Assembly (NCBI GenBank): GCA_009845505.1
Contig: VXZL01000188.1
Location: 1-5,334, forward strand
Origin: Candidatus Poribacteria bacterium
Lineage (GTDB): Bacteria > Poribacteria > WGA-4E > WGA-3G
Length of the DNA: 5,334 nt
Direction: 5' to 3'
Part shown: one piece after another, positions 1 to 5,022 of the stretch
Numbering within the stretch: position 1 is the first letter of the stretch
Layout: each line of letters begins with the position of its first letter
Notes under the pieces: generated by a model
What the model was told of the DNA's origin: nothing
Seen by the model: the letters and a program-made list of their open reading frames with translations, nothing else
Database searches by the model: none
Program-made: the position numbers and the translations under genes

Positions 1-30
1 TTGCAATTCAACGTTAAAAAGTGCTATAAT
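1..30 (+). promoter_or_regulatory. sigma70-like promoter for the 282-1004 gene
   Basis: A TTGCAA -35 (1-6) and a perfect TATAAT -10 (25-30) are 18 bases apart, and TGC just before the -10 makes it an extended -10. Transcription would start near 36-38, leaving a leader of about 245 nt before the ATG at 282. No better promoter lies closer to the gene; the TTGCTC/GAATAT pair near 229-257 is poor. The -35 begins at the window edge, so upstream elements cannot be judged. Confidence 0.5.
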
Positions 31-111
31 TTGTTATCGTGATTCCATTATTTTCTTGGAGTGACGTATACTACTCTGCAGAAAATATAAAAAGAATCAC
101 AACGCTGACAA

Positions 112-127
112 AAACCGACATCGGTTT
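112..127. repeat. perfect inverted repeat in the leader
   Basis: Arms AAACCGA (112-118) and TCGGTTT (121-127) are separated by two bases, followed at once by the palindrome ACCGGT (128-133). It could be a dyad operator or, as RNA, a 6-bp hairpin with a 4-nt loop. It lies about 80 nt downstream of the predicted transcription start. The function is unknown. Confidence 0.4.
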
Positions 128-154
128 ACCGGTGGAACATCAGCATTAAAAAAC

Positions 155-181
155 GTGATTTGCATGCAGTACTGCGATCAC
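155..181 (+). repeat. leader hairpin
   Basis: GTGATT (155-160) pairs with GATCAC (176-181, one G-U), and GCA (162-164) pairs with TGC (173-175) above a single bulged T, leaving an 8-nt loop. The loop region contains the palindrome GCAGTACTGC (166-175). There is no U-tract, so it is not a terminator. I do not recognise a known riboswitch class. Confidence 0.35.
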
Positions 182-215
182 CGAATGTAAAATCTGATGA
201 GGTGCTGAGGCTTTG

Positions 216-229
216 AGAAGCGCGCTTCT
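216..229. repeat. 14-bp perfect palindrome in the leader
   Basis: AGAAGCGCGCTTCT is a perfect palindrome. As RNA it gives a 5-bp stem with a CGCG loop, extendable by G-U pairs. It lies about 50 bases before the start codon and 37 bases before the AAGGAG ribosome site, so it could be a protein-binding dyad or an mRNA structure. No U-run follows. Confidence 0.4.
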
Positions 230-281
230 TGCTCGAAACCCGGAACCTTGTGAATATTGAAGAAAAGGAGATTTCATAGCT

Positions 282-1004
282 ATGAAAAAAATCACAATCT
301 TTATCACACTTGCTTGTGTTGTCATGATTACACCGATGGCACTCGCACAAAATTGGCAGCCAGCGGGTGATAACTGGATTGCAAAATGGTGGGGAATGGA
401 TCTGGTAACGAATACCGGTGGCTTTGGTACTTCTGCTGGTATTGATTATCTCGCTGAAGGCAGCAGCGGTCTTATCTCAAACGCTTCCGTTTCCACACGC
501 GACGGTGCTGGAAAAACGGCGAACGCTATCGTCAACCTTCCGGATAACGGTGGTTCACTCGCTTGGTCGATCGTTGACATTAATGTTGAGGATCAGGTGA
601 ATATGTCGACAAGCCACGGGCATCCAGATGCAAGAGACATCACATGGCACGGCATTATTGCTATTATTTCACCCGACGAACGGACGACAGTAATGCACCC
701 GGCGCACGATGACCACGCACAGATCTGGATCAACGGGGAGCAAGTCTATGACAACTCCGCGTGGACTGGCGGTGTTCAGGTCGTCACAACACCGACTGAG
801 ATTCAACTCAAGAAGGGTGAGAATTTCTTGCACTTCAAATGCGGTGAATCCGGTGGTGCCGATTACGTCAACCTCCACTTTGAACCCACGGACACTGATC
901 TGCTCATCGCACCGACGACGAATAACCTCTTCTTAGATGTTTTGACACCTGTCGAGCCGCAAGGCAAACTCGCAACCCAGTGGGCAAACCTCAAACGGAA
1001 CTAA
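282..1004 (+). CDS. exported protein of unknown function, beta-sandwich-like
   Basis: I do not recognise this 240-residue protein as a named family. It starts with a classical signal peptide: K2-K3, a hydrophobic core at about 4-19 and an A-L-A cleavage motif ending at residue 22, so the mature protein begins near Q23 and is exported. The mature part is rich in Gly, Asn, Asp, Thr and Trp. Residues about 142-200, with D-D-H-A-Q-I-W-I-N-G-E, then K-K-G-E-N near 177-181 and a closing V-N-L-H-F strand, resemble the sugar-binding-like or PA14-like beta-sandwich pattern seen in bacterial extracellular proteins. That resemblance is an inference. The last 15 residues form a charged tail (K-L-A-T-Q-W-A-N-L-K-R). 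Only one cysteine (C187) remains after export, so no internal disulfide is possible. The start is supported by AAGGAG at 265-270, 11 bases before the ATG. The gene is transcribed alone from the promoter at 1-30 and closed by the hairpin at 1023-1060. Confidence 0.9.
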   Translation: MKKITIFITLACVVMITPMALAQNWQPAGDNWIAKWWGMDLVTNTGGFGTSAGIDYLAEGSSGLISNASVSTRDGAGKTANAIVNLPDNGGSLAWSIVDINVEDQVNMSTSHGHPDARDITWHGIIAIISPDERTTVMHPAHDDHAQIWINGEQVYDNSAWTGGVQVVTTPTEIQLKKGENFLHFKCGESGGADYVNLHFEPTDTDLLIAPTTNNLFLDVLTPVEPQGKLATQWANLKRN

Positions 1005-1022
1005 GTTTATTTCCGAACAGAG

Positions 1023-1060
1023 AACCCGTATCCTTGCTTGGATACGGGTTTTTTGTTGTT
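1023..1060 (+). terminator. intrinsic terminator between convergent genes
   Basis: An 11-bp perfect stem (1023-1033 with 1040-1050, beginning AACCCG) encloses a 6-nt loop and is followed by TTTTGTTGTT (1051-1060). It lies 18 bases after the stop of the plus-strand gene and touches the stop codon of the minus-strand FG-GAP gene. The U-tract is good only in the plus direction; the minus-direction tail (CTCTGTTCGG) is poor. It should therefore terminate the plus gene efficiently and the minus gene weakly at best. Confidence 0.9.
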
Positions 1061-2709
1061 TATTCCGGCTCCACAATCGTCAAATACTGATTGATAGACA
1101 CCGCTGTTAGTTCTTGTGTTGCGCCGCTCTGCCAGACAATATTAATCTTCTCAACATGTTGGTTTTCACCTAAACCGAACAGGAGGCGCATATCGCTTCC
1201 TGATGCGTAACTTGAACCGCTCTTTACCTCCCGAATCTGTGCCACGCCTCCTGCTACGAGTCGGACCTTCGCGCCGATACCGTCGCGATTGCTACGGGTA
1301 CCGACCAGTTTAAGACCCACCCAATTTTTCAGATTTCCACCATCGTTCCGAAGGAGAACAGCACGTTGATTGGAGCTCATGATGACAATATCGGTATCGC
1401 CGTCGTTGTCGTAGTCAGCCATAGCGGCGGCTCTGCCGACAAGTGGCTCTGTGAAATAGGAACCAGCGGTTTCTGAAACGTCCGTGTAACTGCTGTCTCC
1501 CTTGTTCCAAAAGAGTTGGTCGCGCTGCGCGTAAGTCTCATGGTCGGTTAAGATGCCGATAACATCTTGGGGGTGTCCGTTTGCACAGAACATGTCGAGA
1601 TAACCGTCGTTATCGTAATCCAAGAAAAGCGGACTGAAGCCGACGAAGGGTAGTGTTGGCTGCTCCAATCCACTATCCGCTGTCGCATCAACGAAAAAAA
1701 GACCCTCCTCGTTCTTATAGAGGGTTGCCTTCTCCGAATTCGCAACGATGAGGTCAAACCATCCATCTCCGTTATAATCTCCGGCGTCCACACCCATAGA
1801 GCCTTCGGCGACTCCCTTTTCGTCATAACCGACCCCAATGAATAGGCTCTCGTCGGTGAAGGTGCCGTCCCCATTGTTGTGATACATGAAATTGCGGTTG
1901 GTATCGTTAGCGACGTAAATATCAGGGAATCCGTCGTTATCGTAGTCACAAGCGATTGCTGCCATGCCTCTGCCTTCGCTCGGATTTGTGACACCCGCCG
2001 TTTCTGCAATATTGGTAAACGTGCCGTCCCCATTGTTCCGGTAGAGCACATCCGGTGTTCCCTCGTAGCTGCGCGGATGTCCGTAACCGACAATACCTTT
2101 ATAGGTCGTTACCGGCATCGATACTTCATACACGAGATAGTTGACGACGAAAATATCCAAGTCGCCATCGGCATCGAAATCGAGATAGACGGCTGCGATG
2201 CTCCAGAGGGAGTTATCAATCCCGGCGACTTCGGTGATGTCGGTAAAAGTGCCGTCTCCATTATTTCGGTAAAGCCTATCGTTTCCGAAGTTTGCGACAT
2301 AGAGGTCGGCATCACCGTCGTTGTCAATATCGCCAGCGGAAGCCGCCATCCCGTAGCCTGCGTCCCCTACACCTGCTGTCTCGGTGACATCTATAAAATG
2401 CCCGTCTCCTTCGTTGCGATAGAGGACATTTCCGAGTTTGGCTTGTGTTGGATTTTGCGTCTCTTCGGGGATAGGACCGCCGTTAACAAAATAGAGATCG
2501 GCATCGCCGTCTGTGTCGTAATCGAAGAAGACGACCCCCGAACCCATCGTTTCAATGATGTGTTTGTGTTCAGTTTTACCGTTGTTGTGTTTGAATTGGA
2601 TACCGACTGCTTCGGTGACATCCGTGAAGGTGGGAAGTTCTGCGGCAACACTGCCGATGGTTAGCAGGAGGAATATTTGTATGAATAGCCCAAGTTGCCG
2701 TTTATTCAT
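1060..2709 (-). CDS. exported FG-GAP repeat protein with C-terminal ASPIC/UnbV domain (CRTAC1-like)
   Basis: This 549-residue protein has an N-terminal signal peptide (K3-R4, hydrophobic core about 7-20, V-A-A near 21-23) and should act outside the cytoplasm. Seven FG-GAP/VCBS-type blades each carry an acidic D-x-D/N-x-D-G calcium-binding loop, starting at residues 63, 127, 177, 255, 311, 364 and 432. Many blades are preceded by L-Y-R-N-N-G-D-G-T-F-type turns. This pattern is known to form a calcium-stabilised beta-propeller like the integrin alpha head. Residues about 462-545, with N-W-V-G-L-K-L-V-G, R-D-G-I-G-A-K and a closing Q-Y-L-T-I-V strand, match the ASPIC/UnbV domain that ends CRTAC1-family proteins. 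Length is normal for the family. No enzymatic site is visible; binding or adhesion is the usual inference. The ATG at 2709 gives a good signal peptide but has no Shine-Dalgarno sequence, and a triple-palindrome leader ends 17 bases before it. It follows the FGE-fold gene by 157 bases and probably has its own promoter. Confidence 0.93.
   Translation of the reverse strand: MNKRQLGLFIQIFLLLTIGSVAAELPTFTDVTEAVGIQFKHNNGKTEHKHIIETMGSGVVFFDYDTDGDADLYFVNGGPIPEETQNPTQAKLGNVLYRNEGDGHFIDVTETAGVGDAGYGMAASAGDIDNDGDADLYVANFGNDRLYRNNGDGTFTDITEVAGIDNSLWSIAAVYLDFDADGDLDIFVVNYLVYEVSMPVTTYKGIVGYGHPRSYEGTPDVLYRNNGDGTFTNIAETAGVTNPSEGRGMAAIACDYDNDGFPDIYVANDTNRNFMYHNNGDGTFTDESLFIGVGYDEKGVAEGSMGVDAGDYNGDGWFDLIVANSEKATLYKNEEGLFFVDATADSGLEQPTLPFVGFSPLFLDYDNDGYLDMFCANGHPQDVIGILTDHETYAQRDQLFWNKGDSSYTDVSETAGSYFTEPLVGRAAAMADYDNDGDTDIVIMSSNQRAVLLRNDGGNLKNWVGLKLVGTRSNRDGIGAKVRLVAGGVAQIREVKSGSSYASGSDMRLLFGLGENQHVEKINIVWQSGATQELTAVSINQYLTIVEPE
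1400..2523 (-). repeat. dispersed in-gene repeats encoding the D-x-D-x-D-G loops
   Basis: Near-identical 17-base units encode the calcium loops of the FG-GAP blades. Plus-strand copies such as CCGTCGTTATCGTAGTC occur at 1400-1416, 1604-1620, 1931-1947 and 2507-2523, with a diverged copy at 2315-2331. A second unit, GTGCCGTCCCCATTGTT, occurs at 1862-1878 and 2021-2037 and encodes N-N-G-D-G-T. These are protein-repeat units, not mobile DNA. Confidence 0.8.
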
Positions 2710-2726
2710 AATGCGTGTAAATCAAC

Positions 2727-2787
2727 GGGCAATGAATTGCCCTACTACAAACAGGAAATCGGTTTGTAGTAGTGCGATTTATCGCAC
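2727..2787. repeat. triple-palindrome intergenic element
   Basis: Three adjacent inverted repeats abut without gaps. The first is GGGCAAT-GA-ATTGCCC (2727-2742). The second has 10-bp arms TACTACAAAC/GTTTGTAGTA (2743-2752 and 2762-2771) around a 9-base centre. The third is GTGCGAT-TT-ATCGCAC (2772-2787). All arms are perfect. The element is 61 bases long, fills the leader of the FG-GAP gene and could fold as three consecutive hairpins in RNA from either strand. It resembles dispersed palindromic REP/BIME or MITE-like elements, but only one copy is in this window. It lacks a U-tract, so simple terminator function is unlikely. Confidence 0.75.
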
Positions 2788-2826
2788 GTAAGTTTATAGC
2801 TCGTTAGAATTTCTGTTGATTGTTAG

Positions 2827-2855
2827 ATTTTATAATAGTTTGCAGTACAAGTAAA
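2827..2855 (-). promoter_or_regulatory. candidate promoter for the FG-GAP gene
   Basis: On the minus strand, TTTACT (2850-2855) and TAAAAT (2827-2832) are spaced exactly 17 bases apart, with the same -10 as the two promoters at 4919-5016. Transcription would start near 2820, giving a leader of about 110 nt that contains the triple palindrome. The site begins just past the stop of the upstream FGE-fold gene, which has no visible terminator, so read-through is also possible. Confidence 0.4.
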
Positions 2856-2866
2856 CACACGTTAAC

Positions 2867-3724
2867 CTACTTTTCGCTTTTTTCAGCAGTTTTTGCGAGT
2901 CGAAAACCGACAAAAGCGGTTTTCAGGTTCGGGTATAGATAAAATCGGAATGTCGTGCTGCACCGAGTGAGCGCATCGATCCATGAACCGCCTCGGAGAA
3001 CCCGCCAACTGCCGACCGCTGGTCCCGTTGGATTCTTTTTTGGACGTTTTGCGGCGGCTTGTGAACTGTACGAATAATACACATCGCTGTACCAATCGGC
3101 TGTCCATTCCCAGGCGTTGCCAGCCATATCCAGGGCACCGTAATAACTTTTGCCTTTCGGAAAGCTCCCGACGGGTGCGATGCGGTTCTCGTAGCCATCC
3201 TTTGCCTCAGCAGTGTTCGCGTGCGGTTCCATTGCGCTCCCCCAGGGCCATATCCTGTTGGTATACCCGCGCGCCGCCTTCTCCCACTCCGCTTCAGTTG
3301 GCAGGCGCATCCCTTTCCACGCTGCATAAGCGGCAGCATCGTGCCACGATACACCAACAACAGGATAATTCGGGAACTGTTCAGCGCGTGCGGGCCAGTC
3401 GCCGATATGCGGGAGATGTGGGAAACTTTCGGGAGTGTGTTGAGGCGTTGCGTCTGGGACGTTGCTTTCTGATTGCGATTTCCAAAATTCGTAGTATTCG
3501 GCGTTCGTCACTTCGTATTTACCGATATAGTAGCCATCGAGATAGACTTTGTGCATCGGTCTTTCATCGGCGGCGCGACGCTCACTGCCCATCGTAAAGG
3601 TGCCAGCGGGTACCAATATGAGTCCTGGTTCTGCTGCGAGGATACCGAAACAGGTGCCGAAACTGAATATCAAGGTGCATACAATACCGAGACAACTATT
3701 TTTCTTTGGACATGAGATATTCAT
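2867..3724 (-). CDS. exported formylglycine-generating-enzyme (SUMF1) fold protein, probably not an active FGE
   Basis: This 285-residue protein has a signal peptide (residues 1-31, ending I-L-A-A) followed by a full FGE-sulfatase domain. Visible hallmarks are P-A-G-T-F-T-M-G near 39-46, Y-E-V-T-N-A-E-Y near 70-77, R-L-P-T-E-A-E-W-E (140-148), D-M-A-G-N-A-W-E-W (199-207), R-G-G-S-W (244-248) and a terminal G-F-R-L. True formylglycine-generating enzymes convert a sulfatase cysteine to formylglycine using a copper-binding cysteine pair after the G-G-S motif. Here the first of those positions aligns with Asp250 and only the second, Cys255, is a cysteine, so that chemistry is doubtful. Many exported relatives are binding or structural proteins. 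No sulfatase gene is nearby. I chose the ATG at 3724 because it gives a proper signal peptide and has AGGAG 13 bases upstream; the longer ATG at 3814 would bury the signal under 30 polar residues. It overlaps the TPR gene end by 29 bases, so the two are likely co-transcribed. Confidence 0.9.
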   Translation of the reverse strand: MNISCPKKNSCLGIVCTLIFSFGTCFGILAAEPGLILVPAGTFTMGSERRAADERPMHKVYLDGYYIGKYEVTNAEYYEFWKSQSESNVPDATPQHTPESFPHLPHIGDWPARAEQFPNYPVVGVSWHDAAAYAAWKGMRLPTEAEWEKAARGYTNRIWPWGSAMEPHANTAEAKDGYENRIAPVGSFPKGKSYYGALDMAGNAWEWTADWYSDVYYSYSSQAAAKRPKKNPTGPAVGSWRVLRGGSWIDALTRCSTTFRFYLYPNLKTAFVGFRLAKTAEKSEK

Positions 3725-4862
3725 AAATGCGGTGATGCTCCTGCGCGAGTCGTTGGTTACCCATGCCTTGGTAGAGTCTTGAGAGGTTAAGATGGTAGAA
3801 GGGTTCTTCACCATCGAGTTCTATGGCTTTTTGGAACGCAACAATAGCATTTCGGCTATTGCCTTGCATCGCATAAAGGCTACCGAGGGTGTTGTAAAGG
3901 ATGGCTTCGTTCGGCATGAGTTGGATTGCCTTGTTAGCGGCTTCCACTGCGGGTTTGGGATAGTTGAGGTTCATAAACGCTCGGCTCAGTCCGTGATAAA
4001 AGGTGGCGTTGTTCGGATCGAGTGCGATGCACTTCTGAAAGACCTGAACGGCTTGTCCATAGTTCTTTTGTTGCATGAGCAGACTGGCTAAACCTGTCCA
4101 TGCTTCGAGATTGTTCGGTTCGTTGCGTGTAAGGCGTGTGAGACGTTCGTATTCGGCGTACTCTTTCTGATATTGTTGGAAGATTTGCATTTCCGCTCGG
4201 CTTTTCTCTCGATCGCCTAAGCGGAGGTACGCCGTCCCGAGTCCAAAGTGTGGGTCGGCATAACGGGCGGGTCCGAATGCTATCGCCTGTTTGAAGTTCT
4301 CTATCGCTTTAGCGTATTCTTTGAGATTGAGGTATGCAGTGCCAAGTTCGTAGTAGGTGCCTGCGGCGTTCGGTTTCAATGCGAGTGCCTGTTTCAAAAT
4401 TGGGACGACTTCTGCGTATCGGCGTAGTCGGACGAGTGATTTGCCGAGCACCTCATGCCCGCGGGCGTGTTGGGGATCGAGTTCAACGACCCGTTGTAAC
4501 GGCACAACTGCCTCTGCCCATTTATCGAGTTTGAAGTAAGCGACACCGAGTGAATAGAGTGCCTCGATATTATCCGGCATCAATGCGAGGGAACGTTGGT
4601 AGTTCTCGACGGCTCTGTTCAGAAGCTCTTCTTGAGCATACGCCATTCCGAGATAGTGTAAAATCTCAGCATGTTCAGGCTCAATGGCGAGCGCGGCTTC
4701 AAACGCGTTGATGGCTTCCTTATTATTCCCCTGAAATGTGAACACAAAGCCTTGCTCCACGTGTTGGACGTATTTGCTGTGGTCACTCGGTTCTGTATCG
4801 GCGATACCGAATAGTGGTGCACAGAGTGAAAGGAGAGTAGCAATTGTCAACCAATTTCGCAT
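3696..4862 (-). CDS. exported tetratricopeptide-repeat protein
   Basis: This 388-residue protein has an N-terminal signal peptide (R2, hydrophobic core about 4-20), so it should work in the periplasm or outside. The rest is almost entirely TPR: five contiguous 34-residue units from about 31 to 200, a sixth looser unit, a short charged linker rich in Q, E, Y and R near 222-250, then four more units to about residue 382. Typical TPR positions are clear (L-G-x-A-Y, A-I-x-x-F-x-x-A-I and a P before the next helix). TPR arrays form superhelical scaffolds that bind peptides or proteins; no catalytic domain is present. The start at 4862 has AGGA at 4871-4874, 8 bases upstream, and a strong promoter at 4919-4947. 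It is the first gene of a probable operon with the overlapping FGE-fold gene. Exported TPR proteins often sit beside FG-GAP/ASPIC proteins, suggesting a shared envelope assembly, but the partner cannot be named from sequence. Confidence 0.93.
   Translation of the reverse strand: MRNWLTIATLLSLCAPLFGIADTEPSDHSKYVQHVEQGFVFTFQGNNKEAINAFEAALAIEPEHAEILHYLGMAYAQEELLNRAVENYQRSLALMPDNIEALYSLGVAYFKLDKWAEAVVPLQRVVELDPQHARGHEVLGKSLVRLRRYAEVVPILKQALALKPNAAGTYYELGTAYLNLKEYAKAIENFKQAIAFGPARYADPHFGLGTAYLRLGDREKSRAEMQIFQQYQKEYAEYERLTRLTRNEPNNLEAWTGLASLLMQQKNYGQAVQVFQKCIALDPNNATFYHGLSRAFMNLNYPKPAVEAANKAIQLMPNEAILYNTLGSLYAMQGNSRNAIVAFQKAIELDGEEPFYHLNLSRLYQGMGNQRLAQEHHRIYEYLMSKEK
3738..3742 (-). promoter_or_regulatory. 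ribosome binding site that fixes the FGE-fold start
   Basis: AGGAG on the minus strand lies 13 bases before the ATG at 3724, inside the last codons of the TPR gene. Spacing is slightly long. Together with the signal peptide it supports the internal start over the in-frame ATG at 3814. Confidence 0.55.
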
Positions 4863-4918
4863 GAGACTTGTCCTGATTTTTTCCTGTTTTATTCGGTACT
4901 GTTTGATGGTATGTTTTC

Positions 4919-4947
4919 ATTTTAACCTGTAGTGGGAAAAAAGTCAA
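4919..4947 (-). promoter_or_regulatory. promoter for the TPR/FGE-fold operon
   Basis: On the minus strand TTGACT (4942-4947) and TAAAAT (4919-4924) are separated by exactly 17 bases. Transcription would start near 4912, leaving a leader of about 50 nt with AGGA at 4871-4874. It points away from the promoter at 4988-5016, so the two share a divergent control region of 160 bases between start codons. Confidence 0.65.
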
Positions 4948-4987
4948 GGGTTTCGACTTCTGCACTTCTGCGTCCCCAAAAACCCAA

Positions 4988-5016
4988 TTGACACCAACCC
5001 TTCTTTTTGATAAAAT
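4988..5016 (+). promoter_or_regulatory. near-consensus promoter, probably giving a leaderless mRNA
   Basis: A perfect TTGACA -35 (4988-4993), a 17-base spacer and TAAAAT (5011-5016), with TGA immediately before as an extended -10. The ATG begins at 5023, six bases after the -10, which is where transcription itself should start. No ribosome binding site fits in that space, so translation from a 5'-terminal AUG is the natural reading. Confidence 0.7.
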
Positions 5017-5022
5017 GCCTCC

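Noticed and set aside
164..190. Eight-codon upstream ORF in the leader (ATG 164, TAA 188)
   Set aside because: It has no ribosome site, and its codons lie within a hairpin and palindrome. It is too short to judge from a single sequence.
194..238. CTGATGA followed by CGAAA, the conserved core of a hammerhead ribozyme
   Set aside because: The stretch between the two motifs does not form a proper stem II beyond one or two pairs. No stem I partner exists, and the only possible stem III places a G at the cleavage position. The match is probably chance.
1879..2664. 261-codon plus-strand frame
   Set aside because: It is antisense to the FG-GAP repeats, with low-complexity I/V/D/E sequence produced by reading the calcium-loop codons backwards. 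It has no domain or ribosome site of its own.
2743..2787. Palindromes at 2743-2787 as a terminator of the FGE-fold gene or as a CRISPR repeat
   Set aside because: There is no U-tract after any of the hairpins in the minus direction, and there is no repeat-spacer periodicity.
3725..3814. Longer FGE-fold start at 3814
   Set aside because: It would add 30 polar residues before an obvious signal peptide and increase the overlap with the TPR gene to 119 bases. The ATG at 3724 has AGGAG upstream.
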